A stretch of DNA of 64,000 nucleotides, from positions 248,001 to 312,000 of the forward strand of contig JAIEUA010000010.1 of the NCBI GenBank assembly GCA_019744815.1. The letters run 5' to 3'. The number at the start of each line of letters is the position of its first letter. The stretch's first letter is position 1. The position numbers and the translations under genes were made by a program. The stretch comes from Phycisphaerales bacterium (lineage in GTDB: Bacteria; Planctomycetota; Phycisphaerae; Phycisphaerales; UBA1924). Of the stretch, positions 13,997-26,114 are shown one piece after another. A model generated the notes under the pieces. It searched no databases, was not told where the DNA came from, and saw only the letters and a list, made by a program, of their open reading frames with translations.

Positions 13997-16900
13997 ATGA
14001 ACTTTCTGACTGACATCTTCATCAAGAAGCCCGTCGTCGCGATCGTGATCAACCTGATCATCCTCGCCCTGGGCTGGCGTTCGATCTCCTCGCTGCCGGT
14101 GCGTCAGTACCCGCGGCTGGAATCGAGCGCGATCATCATCAACACCGCGTACATCGGCGCCAGCGCCGAGACGATCCGCGGGTTCGTGACCACGCCGATC
14201 GAGAAGGCCGTGTCGGCGATCGACGGCATCGACTACATCGAGTCGACGAGCACCGCGGGCATCAGCACGGTGACGGTGCGGCTGCGGCTGAACCACCCGA
14301 GCAACGCGGCGCTGGCGGAGATCTCGGCGCGTCTGAATCAGGTGCGCAGCGAGTTGCCGGCGGGTGTGGAATCGCCGGTGATCGAGATCCAGCGGACCGA
14401 CAAGCCGTACGCGACGTTCTACATCAGCATGACGTCGAAGTCGATGCCCCTGCCGCAGCTGAACGACTACATGTCGCGCGAGCTGCAGCCGGAGTTGCAG
14501 TCGATCCCGGGCGTGCAGCGTGTGGGGCTGGAGGGGCCGCTGCCGCTGGCGATGCGGATCTGGCTGGATTCGGCCAAGCTTGACGCCTTGGACGTGACGC
14601 CGGGCGATGTGCAGCAGGCGTTGGTGCGGAACAACTTCTTGGCGACGGTGGGACGCACCAAGGGCAAGGACGTGCAGGTCGATCTGATGACCGACACGGA
14701 TCTGCGCACGGCGGAGGAGTTCAAGCAGCTCATCGTCCGCGAGCGTGAGGGCACGATCGTGCGGCTCGCCGACGTGGCGCGGGTGGAACTGGGCAGCGAG
14801 GAAGCCAACGGGCGCGCGGGGTTCAACCTCGAACCGGCGATCTGGTTCAGCGTCTGGCCCTTGCCCTCGGCGAACGAGCTCGAGGTCGCGTACGCGCTCA
14901 AGCAGAAGCTCAAGGAGATCGAGCCCAAGCTGGCGCCGGGCGTGAAGATGACGCTGGCGTACGACGGCACGTACTACATGGAGAACGCGATCAAGGAGAT
15001 CGTCAAGACGCTGGGCGAGACGGTCGCGATCGTGGGGTTGGTGGTGTTCCTGTTCATGGGCTCGATCCGCACGGTGATGGTGCCGCTGGTGGCGATGCCG
15101 GTATCGCTGGTGGGCGCGTGCCTGGCGATGCTGTTCTTCGGGTTCTCGCTGAACCTGTTGACGATTCTCGCGATCGTGCTCGCCGTGGGTCTCGTCGTCG
15201 ACGACGCGATCGTGGTGGTTGAGAACGTGGAACGCCACATGCGCGAGGGCAAGGGGCCGATCCAGGCCGCCACCATCGCGGCCCGGGAGCTGTTCGCCCC
15301 GATCATCGCGATGACGATCACGCTGGCGACGGTGTACGCCCCGATCGGATTCCAGGGCGGACTCGCGGGCATGCTGTTCCGCGAGTTCGCGTTCACCCTC
15401 GCCGCGGCGGTGGTGATCTCCGGCATCGTGGCCGTCACGCTCTCGCCGATCATGAGCGCGTGGATGGTGCCGACGTGGGCGAAGGAAGGCCGCTTCCAGC
15501 ACTTTGTGAACGGACAGTTCGAGGGTCTGAAGGCGATCTACGAGCGGACTCTGGCGTTTGTGATGCAGATGCGGTGGGCGGTGGTGATCGGGGCGCTCTT
15601 GATCACGGCGGCGGGCTATCCGCTGTACAAGTTCTCGCGCTCGGAGTTGGCTCCGACCGAGGACGAAGGCATCGTGTTCACGGTCATTCAGTCGGCGCCC
15701 GATGCCTCGCTGAACTACTCGCTCAAGTATTTCGATCAGGTCGGGCACGCGTTCATGGAGCTGCCCGATCGCAAGTTCCTGTTCCAGGTGATGATGTCCC
15801 CCACCATGGGCTTCGGCGGCATCCAGGCCAAGGACTGGGACAAGCGTGATGTCTCGACCGCTCAGATGCGGGACGCGGTCTTCCCGAAGCTGATGGCGGT
15901 GACGGGCGTTCGGGCGTTCCCCGCGCTGCCGCCGCCGCTGCCGGGCGCGGGACAGTTCGATGTCGAGATGATGGTGACGAGCACCGAGGAAGCGCCGCAG
16001 ATGGCGGGCTACGCGATGCAGCTCGTCGGCGAGGCCTTCGGCTCGGGCAAGTTCCTGTACGCGGACACCGACCTCAAGATCGACCTGCCGCAGACGCGGA
16101 TCGTGATCGATCGCGAGAAGGTGGCGGACATGGGGCTCGATCTGGCCTCGGTCGGACGCGATCTCGCGGTGCTGCTCAGCGGCGGGTACTCCAACCGCTT
16201 CAACCACGAGGGACGGAGCTACAAGGTGATCCCGCAGGTCGAGGACCACGCCCGCAGCACGCCCGATGCGATTCTCAACTTGAAGGTCCGCGCGGCCGAC
16301 GGCGGGCTGGTGTCGGTCTCGTCGTTCGTCAAGCTCGAAACCACGGCGGCGCCGCGGGCGCTGACGCGGTTCCAGCAGCGGAACAGCTTCAAGATCTACG
16401 GCGGCGTGGCCAACGGCGTGACGAAGGAAGAAGCCCTTCGCGCTCTTGAGCAGGCCGCCAAGCGGATCCTGCCCGCGGGCTATGCGATCGATTATGCCGG
16501 CGAAAGCCGCCAGATCCGCACCGAGGGTTCGTCGCTCGCCGGCACGCTCGGCCTGGCGATCGGGCTGATCTACCTCGTGCTCGCGGCTCAGTTCGGCAGC
16601 TTCCGCGATCCTCTGATCGTGCTGCTGGGTTCGGTGCCGCTGGCGCTGACGGGTGCGCTCATCTTCACGTGCCTGGACTTCACCACGATCAACATCTACT
16701 CGCAGGTGGGGTTGATCACGCTGGTGGGTCTGGTGGCGAAGAACGGCATCCTGATCGTGGAGTTCGCCAACCACATGCAGGCCACGGGCATGAGCAAGAT
16801 GGAAGCGGTGCAGCACGCCGCGGCGACGCGTCTGCGTCCGATTCTCATGACCTCGGCGGCGACGGTCTTCGGGCACTTCCCGCTGGTGCTGGTCACGGGC

Positions 16901-17074
16901 GCGGGCGCCGAGGCCCGCAACAGCATCGGCATCGTGCTCGTGACGGGCATGGCGATCAGCACGTTCTTCACGCTGTTCGTGGTGCCGTGCATCTACTCGT
17001 TGATCGCGGGGACGCACAAGGCCACGGCCCACGCCGCGGATGAGGTGCCGGCGGCGAGCTTGCGGATGGCGTGA
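13997..17074 (+). CDS. RND multidrug efflux pump, inner-membrane transporter (HAE1/AcrB family)
   Basis: A 1025-residue transporter of normal family length with 12 predicted membrane spans in two halves. Each half has a large periplasmic loop. The first TM helix follows FIKKPVVA. The proton-relay pair is present in TM4 (GLVVDDAIVVVEN, about residues 400-412), and TM10 carries a Lys (VGLVAKNGILIVEF). With the upstream adaptor it should export hydrophobic compounds from the periplasm or outer membrane leaflet. The MarR regulator indicates inducible expression. Substrate range cannot be inferred. No ribosome site is strong, so translation may depend on coupling to the adaptor mRNA. Confidence 0.95.
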   Translation: MNFLTDIFIKKPVVAIVINLIILALGWRSISSLPVRQYPRLESSAIIINTAYIGASAETIRGFVTTPIEKAVSAIDGIDYIESTSTAGISTVTVRLRLNHPSNAALAEISARLNQVRSELPAGVESPVIEIQRTDKPYATFYISMTSKSMPLPQLNDYMSRELQPELQSIPGVQRVGLEGPLPLAMRIWLDSAKLDALDVTPGDVQQALVRNNFLATVGRTKGKDVQVDLMTDTDLRTAEEFKQLIVREREGTIVRLADVARVELGSEEANGRAGFNLEPAIWFSVWPLPSANELEVAYALKQKLKEIEPKLAPGVKMTLAYDGTYYMENAIKEIVKTLGETVAIVGLVVFLFMGSIRTVMVPLVAMPVSLVGACLAMLFFGFSLNLLTILAIVLAVGLVVDDAIVVVENVERHMREGKGPIQAATIAARELFAPIIAMTITLATVYAPIGFQGGLAGMLFREFAFTLAAAVVISGIVAVTLSPIMSAWMVPTWAKEGRFQHFVNGQFEGLKAIYERTLAFVMQMRWAVVIGALLITAAGYPLYKFSRSELAPTEDEGIVFTVIQSAPDASLNYSLKYFDQVGHAFMELPDRKFLFQVMMSPTMGFGGIQAKDWDKRDVSTAQMRDAVFPKLMAVTGVRAFPALPPPLPGAGQFDVEMMVTSTEEAPQMAGYAMQLVGEAFGSGKFLYADTDLKIDLPQTRIVIDREKVADMGLDLASVGRDLAVLLSGGYSNRFNHEGRSYKVIPQVEDHARSTPDAILNLKVRAADGGLVSVSSFVKLETTAAPRALTRFQQRNSFKIYGGVANGVTKEEALRALEQAAKRILPAGYAIDYAGESRQIRTEGSSLAGTLGLAIGLIYLVLAAQFGSFRDPLIVLLGSVPLALTGALIFTCLDFTTINIYSQVGLITLVGLVAKNGILIVEFANHMQATGMSKMEAVQHAAATRLRPILMTSAATVFGHFPLVLVTGAGAEARNSIGIVLVTGMAISTFFTLFVVPCIYSLIAGTHKATAHAADEVPAASLRMA

Positions 17075-17311
17075 GGAGCGGTTCGTCGAGGGGCTTGCCT
17101 GGAACGCAAGGAGCACGGGCTGTTCCGTGTCGTTGCGGCTCTAGGGGTATAACCGACCCAGCATCCGACGAGAGCAAGAGCAGCCGGAACCGGCCCGACC
17201 GAAGCGAATCAACAGGAGCATGACAACTCGTGGCTCACGTGAGGGCATGCCGGTTGGCTTGTGAAACTGGCATTCACGAACGCTCGAGTGGTCGAACGTA
17301 TCCGATCGGTT

Positions 17312-17944
17312 TCAAGATCCCGACACAGCCGACGTAGGCGTGCCACATTCAGGACACACTGGAGCCGCAAGGCCCACCAGGTCGTATCCGCAGGAACGGC
17401 ACATGTTTGCCGCGAGGAACCGTGAACGAAGCGAAGGTCGTCGCCCAATCACGTGCAGCGGAAGCAAGAACCCAACAAACGCAAAGCCGAAGAAACCAAG
17501 CACGGATGCCGCGGACAATCCAGTTGCGGGCGACGCAAGAAACATCGCCGGGATCACGAGGTCGTAGGCAAGATCGATCCCCGTTCCTGACACGATAAAG
17601 CCGAGCAAGCGTCTGCCTCGAAGCATCGCGAACCAGCCGACGAACGCCCAGATCAACGAGCGTTCGGCAAGCAGCACAATCCACCGCATCGCGATGTCGC
17701 TTCGCTCAAAGCTGTTGGGCAGAAGAAGCCACGCGGTGCTAAAGACCAACAGCCCCAGAAGGGTGCGCAAAGCTGCGAGTCCAAAGATCCTCGCGGCCGA
17801 CAGCGGGACCGCAGTGCTGACCCGATACCGAAATGCCAGCAGGAAGAACAAATAGATCGGAAGCTTGCCGACGCTCAGAACCGCGAGGGAAGCGAGCACC
17901 ATGTCGGGAGTGAAGTACGGGCCGCATGCAAGCACGGACGACAT
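17312..17944 (-). CDS. Membrane protein with C-terminal zinc ribbon, unknown function
   Basis: A 210-residue protein with about five hydrophobic segments, followed by a cytoplasmic zinc ribbon at the C-terminus (Cys-Arg-Ser-Cys-Gly-Tyr-Asp-Leu ... Cys-Pro-Glu-Cys-Gly). This ribbon type is frequent in small planctomycete membrane proteins. The start at 17944 is preferred to the upstream ATG at 17968 because a TATGAT box lies exactly six bases before it. Base composition is less GC-rich than its neighbours. Its role is unknown. A second protein with an N-terminal ribbon of the same style lies at 34052-34867. Confidence 0.65.
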   Translation of the reverse strand: MSSVLACGPYFTPDMVLASLAVLSVGKLPIYLFFLLAFRYRVSTAVPLSAARIFGLAALRTLLGLLVFSTAWLLLPNSFERSDIAMRWIVLLAERSLIWAFVGWFAMLRGRRLLGFIVSGTGIDLAYDLVIPAMFLASPATGLSAASVLGFFGFAFVGFLLPLHVIGRRPSLRSRFLAANMCRSCGYDLVGLAAPVCPECGTPTSAVSGS

Positions 17945-17956
17945 GACGCCATCATA
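17945..17956 (-). promoter_or_regulatory. -10 box TATGAT, leaderless start
   Basis: TATGAT (17951-17956 on minus) is six bases before the ATG at 17944. There is no ribosome site. Confidence 0.5.
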
Positions 17957-18063
17957 CATTACAACCATCCCAGGCCTCGGACTGGCTGCGCCGCCTTCAA
18001 AATGCCGCCTGTGAAACGAGAAGAACGCCGACCTCGCTCGGCGGCGCGAGCCACGAGCTCGGC

Positions 18064-18095
18064 ACCCGCTCGCTCACGCTCGGGGCTCGTCAAGG
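18064..18095. repeat. Palindromic intergenic element (about 30 bp), copy 1
   Basis: Contains CTCGCTCACGCTCGGGGCTC. Related copies occur at 27701-27732 (inverted), 28376-28403 (inverted), 28430-28457 and 29445-29477. Confidence 0.8.
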
Positions 18096-18111
18096 CTTAC
18101 TGGCTCCAACG

Positions 18112-18140
18112 AAAAAGCCCCCCGCGTCGCGGAGGGCTTT
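18112..18140 (-). terminator. Rho-independent terminator of atpD
   Basis: AAAGCCC-rich arm and GGGCTTT arm form a stem with one mismatch, followed on the minus strand by a run of five U. It lies about 30 bases after the atpD stop. Confidence 0.8.
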
Positions 18141-18171
18141 GGTGTTTCTCTGATGCCTGATGCCTCGGGCT

Positions 18172-20330
<2,159 letters not shown>

Positions 20331-20343
<13 letters not shown>

Positions 20344-22220
20344 TCCGCGTGATTATTGGCGTTCTATTGGCTTCCTTGGCGACGAAGACGTTTGCGGGAT
20401 TTGAAAGGCAGCCGACTGGAGTAACCATTGAGATTGACGGCAACTGTGCCGTTAGCTTTGCCCAATCAGTGCAACCTGATTCCGAAACCGCGCCGCTTTA
20501 CTCGACGCTGCCCGACGGCTCGGTCATCCGCGGCGTACGAGTCACCAACTCGGACACCATGCGTTCGCGGCATGTAAACGTTTGGTACCCCGGTTATCTG
20601 GTGCTGTTGCAGAATGGTGAGTGGAAAATTGGGTACGTTAATTTTGCGACAGAGTGTGTTGGCCTAATGCCCAGTGAATCAATGGTGATTCCAGGATCAG
20701 AGAATATCCGGCTCATGGTTTCGGAAGACGCGGGTGGCGTGCGACTGCGCCCTTTCAGGTCCGAGGCCAAACGAGTCCCCAGCGTAACTTGGTCATACTC
20801 TCATGCAAACGCCCCCGCGTACGCTGCGGACCTTGAATTTTGGATCCGTGATATCATTCAGCGCTCCGTGGATTCCTACGTGAATCGCATGGGACAACAA
20901 TTCTTCAATGTTTCGTTTGAGATTACGTGGGAAAGCTTGGAGCCCGGAGCATTCGCGAGGTCACTTATCGCCGGGAGACGGTCGATTGCATGGCCCACGT
21001 TGAGGGATGAGTACTGGCGGCCAAATATTCTTGGTGAGGCCGATGATTATGAAGAGCGCCTGTATTCGGCACTTCCTCCCGGATCAAATATTCGATACTT
21101 CTGGGCAACGTCAAGCGTAGCGACGACGTCGCAAGTGTTCGTTCCAATTCCGCTAGAGGTAGAATGGCTCGGGTCTTCGGCTGGAGTTCCGATGCGCATT
21201 GAATTGAATAGAAATGCAGCATTCGATGTCATGGCGAGCTATAAGGGAAAGCCCGATGCCGGACTTAAGGATTTAGAAGCCACCATCGTTCATGAGTTTG
21301 GGCATCACTTTGGATTTAGATCGGAAGCAACTTCGGCAGATTCATTTTTCTATAATTTTGTGTCCGCTTGGGACATTTTCCGAATGAATGATAATAATGA
21401 GAACGGAGTTACGGATAACCGATTCTCATTCGAGCCACGAGAGTTGCGCCTCGGAGTTCAAAGTCTCGCTGCACTGGATGTTGTGCCTGCCGGGCTGCCT
21501 ATTGCTTTTCGCCTTGCCAACAACGAAAATGGCGGGTCCCCGAATGGACAGCCATCGCACTGGTGGGGTTATCAGGCGAGCGACGAGGCTTACATTGGGA
21601 TCATGAGAACCAGCGGTCTGCCAGGAAACACCGAGATCGCTAATGGAACTTATCTGCAACCGGCTGACATTAAAGCATTCGATGTCATCGGGTACAAGAT
21701 TCGGTTCTTTCAACAGCCAGCAGCTGTGACGCCCCCAATGAATGTCGTCCCGGCTACGAATGCCGTGATCGACGGGGCCCCGCTGCTTTCGTGGGGCTCG
21801 GTACCTGCCGCGTCGTTCTATAACGCTGTTGTGTATGATCTGGGTCCAAACGGTACCGGAACTCCTGAGTTGGTTTGGGGGCTGGCGTTCCTATCAAACC
21901 AGCCAACTCGGCTCCCCGGCACCGTTTTGCTCCCCTCGCACCACTATGAGTGGCGGGCGGTCGCACAGAACACATACGGCTCGGCGGCGGCCAGCACGCG
22001 GTTCACAACCTCCGCAACGCATTGCCCTGTCGACCTCGACAACTCCGGCTTGGTGGACGACGCCGATTTTCAGTTGTTTGTTGGTCAGTATGACGCGCTG
22101 GATTGCTTCGATCCCGCGATGCCGGAGAATTGCTCGGGCGATTTCAACCTCGACACCTTCGTTGACGACGCGGACTTCGCCATCTTTGTCGTCGCCTACG
22201 ACAACTTGGGCTGCTTCTGA
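20331..22220 (+). CDS. Secreted HExxH metalloprotease-like protein with GC-type dockerin tail
   Basis: A 629-residue protein starting at the ATG after an AAGGGGAGGA ribosome site. The signal peptide ends near Ala-Gly (about residue 23). At about 318-326 it has HEFGHHFGF, a zinc-protease HExxH core with the Gly typical of metzincins. The third metzincin ligand position holds Ser, not His or Asp, so another fold or a distant third ligand is likely. Downstream is a fibronectin-like segment (about 470-565). The C-terminal 65 residues form two EF-hand-like repeats (LDNSGLVDDADF, FNLDTFVDDADF) of the GC-type dockerin. The catalytic part is visibly AT-richer than the dockerin end, which may indicate acquired catalytic DNA joined to a native tail. 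Confidence 0.75.
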
Positions 22221-22239
22221 ACCGCCGTCGCGGGTTCTC

Positions 22240-22255
22240 TGAGACGAAACCGTCT
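22240..22255. other. Short hairpin after the metalloprotease gene
   Basis: GAGACG, a four-base loop, CGTCTC, followed by GTT. It could be a weak terminator; the U-run is minimal. Confidence 0.3.
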
Positions 22256-22346
22256 CGTTGATCGCAGATCAGTATCGCTAGATGCTCGGATTGTGATCGT
22301 CCTGGCGTTTCCCCTTCATACCGTTTCGGTTTCGATATCTGTCTGT

Positions 22347-23471
22347 TTACCTGGTTCTATCGCTTGGCTCGACGGGCATAAACCCCTTCCCATCCAACCT
22401 GCACACCCCACGGAACGTCCCGAACCACAGCGTGCCCGCCGCGTCCTCGTGGATCGACGAGACCGAATCCACGGGCAGCCCGTCGGCGGTTGTGAAATTC
22501 TGGAGCCTCTCGCCGTCGAATCTCCACACGCCCGAGTCGAACGCGGCGATCCACAGGTTGCCGTGCCGATCGCTCGTGATCGCGTGCGGATCGGCGATGG
22601 TGCCGGGCTGACGGATGAGCGCGCCGCGCAGCCAGGTGAGATTCTCGACCTTTTTCTCGACGCCGAAGTTCACGAGAGTCGTGCCGTCGAAGCGGAAGAG
22701 GCCGACGCCGCTGTTGCCGAACCACGCGTGGCCCTTCTCGTCCACGAAGATCGCCCGCACCGCGGCCTTGTCGAGATCGTGCGCGCGGAACCACCGCGCC
22801 GACGTTCCTTCAAGGCGGCACACGCCGCGCTCGGCGGTGCCCATCCAAATGGCACCCTTTCGATCGCGGTGCACGGTGTAGACGGCGTACGGGTCGAGGG
22901 CTTGGTGGTCGCGGCGTGCTTTGCGATCGACATCGTCGATGGGCAGCGGCAGGAATCGCAGCGTGCCACCCTCGGCGACCGCAGCACCGGGCCCCGCGGG
23001 GAAGAACAGAGCGTCGGGTCCCGGCGGTCGCATCGCGAACGCGTCATCGCCCGTCGGCGCCGCCGTCGGCACGGTGACCCGCGTGAACGTCGTGCCGTCG
23101 AACGTGCACAGCCCATCCCGACTGGTCATCCAGAGCTTGCCCTCCGCGTCCACATCGATCGTGCGAACGAAGTTGCTTGGCAGGCCTTCCAATTCAGTGA
23201 ATGCGGCGAACGTGGTGCCGTCGTAGCGAATGAGCCCCTGGCCGTCGGTGCCGAACCACATCTGACCCTTGGCGTCCTGCGCGATCCCGCGGACGTGGGA
23301 ACGATCGAGCACTTCCCGCGGCTGCTCCACCCGCAACATCGCGTCGGCAGGAGGGTCCGCCCCGCGTGCCGCCGCAGCAGCGGCTACGGATGCTGTCACG
23401 CCCGCGACGATCACAACGACCGCGACAGCGGCCAACCCGGATGTGACGAGTCCGCGCGGCAGTGCTTGCAT
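22347..23471 (-). CDS. Membrane-anchored beta-propeller protein (two-component regulator propeller repeats)
   Basis: A 374-residue protein with an N-terminal membrane anchor (about residues 9-33), then repeated units of the Reg_prop type. In these units 'Ile-x-x-Asp-x-x-Gly-x-x-Trp-x-Gly-Thr' is followed by 'Gly-x-x-Arg-Phe/Tyr-Asp-Gly-x-x-Phe'. At least six such blades are legible (near residues 60, 100, 205, 245, 300 and 340). In sensor kinases these repeats form the periplasmic sensing propeller. Here there is no kinase, cyclase or DNA-binding domain, so it is a free propeller on the outer face of the membrane. Ligand and partner are unknown. It lies head-to-tail 99 bases after the SPFH gene. 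Confidence 0.75.
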   Translation of the reverse strand: MQALPRGLVTSGLAAVAVVVIVAGVTASVAAAAAARGADPPADAMLRVEQPREVLDRSHVRGIAQDAKGQMWFGTDGQGLIRYDGTTFAAFTELEGLPSNFVRTIDVDAEGKLWMTSRDGLCTFDGTTFTRVTVPTAAPTGDDAFAMRPPGPDALFFPAGPGAAVAEGGTLRFLPLPIDDVDRKARRDHQALDPYAVYTVHRDRKGAIWMGTAERGVCRLEGTSARWFRAHDLDKAAVRAIFVDEKGHAWFGNSGVGLFRFDGTTLVNFGVEKKVENLTWLRGALIRQPGTIADPHAITSDRHGNLWIAAFDSGVWRFDGERLQNFTTADGLPVDSVSSIHEDAAGTLWFGTFRGVCRLDGKGFMPVEPSDRTR

Positions 23472-23570
23472 GGAGCTGGAGCGCCCCTGCCCGCGTCTGG
23501 GTTCATCGACACCCGCAGAATCGAGCGCCTCGGCTTTCGCCGAGGCGCCCCGTGTTTGTGTCGCGGAGCC

Positions 23571-25643
23571 TTACGACTTCCTCTCCGTCGGCGCGGCTCC
23601 CTTCAGGATCTGGTCCCGCATCGCCAGCACGCGCGGGTCGGCCGGGCCACTCGGGGCCGCCGCGGCCTGGCCGAGCATCTTCTCCGACAGCATCATGGTG
23701 AGCAGGGCTTCCATGACGCTCGAGCCGCCCGAACCACTCGAGCCATTTGGCCCGCTTCCGCCCGCGGCCGCGCCGCCGATCACGATCTTGGGCACCACGT
23801 CCACGCGGGATTCCTGGATCGCCTCCGCGAAGCGGTTCATCACCGCCTGCGTGAGCTGGTAGACCGGCCCGCCGTAGGCGCGGACCTGCTCCTCGACGGC
23901 CATCGCCTGAGCGATGCCGACCTTGGCCGCTCGCTCGGCGTCGGCCTCGGCGAGGAATCGCACCTTGCTGGCCTCGGCCTCGGCCATGGCCTTCACCCGC
24001 GCCGCTTCCTGCAGCGAGCGCTGGTACTCGGCCTTGCCCTTGTTGGTCTCGATCGCGACCGCGATCTCCGACTCGGTGAGCTTGGCCTGCTGGGCCGCCA
24101 GGCTTTCGGCCTGACGCAATTCGCGCTCCTGCACCGCCGCCTTCTCCTGCTGGGCGTAGGTGTTGATCCGCTCTTCCGCGACCTGGCGGATGCGGAGCTG
24201 ATCGAGGATCTGCTCGAGCTTGTTGTCGCCCTTGGCGCTCTTGGGCGTGCCGATCAGGACCTCCTCGAGCTGCAGGTTGTAGTACGCGAACTTCTCACGC
24301 ATCTCCTCCGAGGCCTGCCGCTGGATGTTGCTGCGTTCCTGCAACAACTGGATCAGCGTGCGGGTCTGGGCCACGTTCTTGAAGTACGCCGAGACCATCG
24401 GGTCCAGCGTCTGCTCCACCAGCTTCTGCACATCGCCGAAGCGCTGGATCACCAGCGGGGCCTTGCGGTAGTCGATGTGCACGACCACGCTCAGCGGCAG
24501 GGCCGGCTCGAACGCGTCCTTGGTGATCAGCGAGACCTCGGCGAGATGCTCGTCGAAGCTGTGGTCGCCCACGTCGCCGCTGATCCACTTGAGCAGGAAG
24601 TTGGTCGTCGGCACCATGATGACCTTGCCCGCGTAGGTGTTGAAGGCGTACTTGCCGGGCAGGAGCGGCTCGCTCCACACGCCTCGTTCGCCGGGCTTGA
24701 CCAGTTCGCCGTGGCGATACTCGGTGCCCGAGAGATCCGCGCCGTGCTCGCCGGTGTACGACACCACCACGCCGACGTGGCCGACCTCCACCACCGTCTT
24801 GGCGATGAACTCGACGGTGGCGAAGAGGCGGTTGATGTAGTACGTGCCGTCGACGAGCACCTGGAACTGGCGGCCGCGGTGACCGCCCGCCGCCAGGAAC
24901 TTCTCAGGATCCTGGAAGCTGTTGTGGCCGAGGTCGCCCTCGCCGCCCACGCTGGGGGCGATGATCTGGCCCGCGACCAGGCCCGGGCCGTCGTGCACGG
25001 TGACCACGCCGACGATGTCGTCGGCGCCCTTGATCACCACCGGCGTGAAGCCGTGGCGATCCTCGATCAGATCCGCCATCTCGCCGAAGACCTTGGCGTC
25101 CTCGCGCTCGATGGGCAGGTAGTAGAGCTTCGACTCGGTGATGACGACGAACTGCGCCAGGTTGATGGCGTAGGTGCCCTCGCGCAGTACCTTGCGTTGC
25201 GGGCCGCGCTGACCGCCGCCGGCCAGGAAGCCGCGCACGTCCTCGAAGTCGCCCGCGGCGACGTTCGAGCCGAGCGACTGCGTAGGGTCCAGCGGGCGAC
25301 CGTCACGCGCGAAGATGTAGCCGACGTGCCCCTGCGGGATCGTCACCAGGGGCTGCTTGTGCACCTTGTACTGGACCGGCATCAGCCAGTGCAGACCGCC
25401 GCGGAGCAGATCGGGCTGATAACCCGCTTCCCCATCGAGCGCGATGAAGCCGCCGGCGACCGAGCCCTTGCCGGCGAAGCGCTTCTCGACGATGCCGACC
25501 ATGTTGTTGGGCACATGGCGGAAGCCGAGCAGCAGGAACAAAAGGGACGGCAGCACGACCGCGCCCAGCGCGATCAAGATCGCGATCATGGTCGGGGTCG
25601 TGGCGAGCGCGAGACTCTGCACTCCGAGAATGGTCGCAAGCAT
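23571..25643 (-). CDS. SPFH/Band 7 (flotillin-like) membrane scaffold protein
   Basis: A 690-residue protein starting at the ATG preceded by AGAGGAGCTTGGA. One membrane segment (about residues 12-40) is followed by a Band 7 region. In the first third two stretches resemble each other: Phe-Leu-Ala-Gly-Gly-Gly-x-Arg-Gly-x-Gln ... Leu-x-x-Gly-Thr-Tyr-x-Ile-Asn occurs near residues 140 and 260. This suggests an internal duplication. A long Ala/Glu/Lys/Gln coiled coil (about 470-590) is the flotillin oligomerisation region. The tail is Gly/Ser-rich. Such proteins form large membrane microdomain assemblies. The internal repeats distinguish this one from standard flotillins. A partner NfeD gene is not adjacent. 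Confidence 0.85.
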   Translation of the reverse strand: MLATILGVQSLALATTPTMIAILIALGAVVLPSLLFLLLGFRHVPNNMVGIVEKRFAGKGSVAGGFIALDGEAGYQPDLLRGGLHWLMPVQYKVHKQPLVTIPQGHVGYIFARDGRPLDPTQSLGSNVAAGDFEDVRGFLAGGGQRGPQRKVLREGTYAINLAQFVVITESKLYYLPIEREDAKVFGEMADLIEDRHGFTPVVIKGADDIVGVVTVHDGPGLVAGQIIAPSVGGEGDLGHNSFQDPEKFLAAGGHRGRQFQVLVDGTYYINRLFATVEFIAKTVVEVGHVGVVVSYTGEHGADLSGTEYRHGELVKPGERGVWSEPLLPGKYAFNTYAGKVIMVPTTNFLLKWISGDVGDHSFDEHLAEVSLITKDAFEPALPLSVVVHIDYRKAPLVIQRFGDVQKLVEQTLDPMVSAYFKNVAQTRTLIQLLQERSNIQRQASEEMREKFAYYNLQLEEVLIGTPKSAKGDNKLEQILDQLRIRQVAEERINTYAQQEKAAVQERELRQAESLAAQQAKLTESEIAVAIETNKGKAEYQRSLQEAARVKAMAEAEASKVRFLAEADAERAAKVGIAQAMAVEEQVRAYGGPVYQLTQAVMNRFAEAIQESRVDVVPKIVIGGAAAGGSGPNGSSGSGGSSVMEALLTMMLSEKMLGQAAAAPSGPADPRVLAMRDQILKGAAPTERKS

Positions 25644-26114
25644 TCCAAGCTCCTCTCGAACATCACCGGCTGAGCGCACCGGCCAACAGGGCCGGAGCAT
25701 GCCGGTCGTGGACAGGTTGATGAGAACAGCGAGTGGACCCGCGGCCGGAACAGACCCTCAGCCGAACCTACGCGTCGGCACCGTGTGGGCGACGTGTGGG
25801 CGGGCCAAGGCTGTGGACCGATCGGGGGTGGGAAGGTCGCGCTAAGGCGGCGGCACCGGCTCCGCTCCACGCACGCGGTGCGGAACCATGAACGACAACT
25901 CGCCGCAGACAAGCCTCAAGATGTGGCGCACGCTCAGGAGCATCAAGCCCTCCGGGTGTCCGTCGAACGCAAAACGGTATGGGGTTGGAGGCGAAAGTCC
26001 ATTCGGCGTCGGTGCGGCATCGGGTAAGCCGCATGGGAGTCGAACGCCACCCGAGCGAGCCAGCGAGCTCGAATCGCGACCCGCAGTCGCCCTCGTGTCG
26101 ATGACAGTGCGATC
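25644..26114. other. Intergenic region, no gene seen
   Basis: The 471 bases between the divergent SPFH and TMEM175-like genes contain only open frames of poor composition. The divergent promoters should be here, but I could not identify them with confidence. A weak GACAGT lies six bases before the start at 26115. Confidence 0.5.

Noticed and set aside
13658..17116. 1152-codon leftward frame opposite the RND pump
   Set aside because: Composition dominated by Arg, His and Asp in the pattern expected from the complement of GC-rich coding DNA. The sense strand encodes a full pump.
22293..25673. 1126-codon rightward frame opposite the propeller and SPFH genes
   Set aside because: A shadow frame spanning two clear leftward genes and the gap between them.
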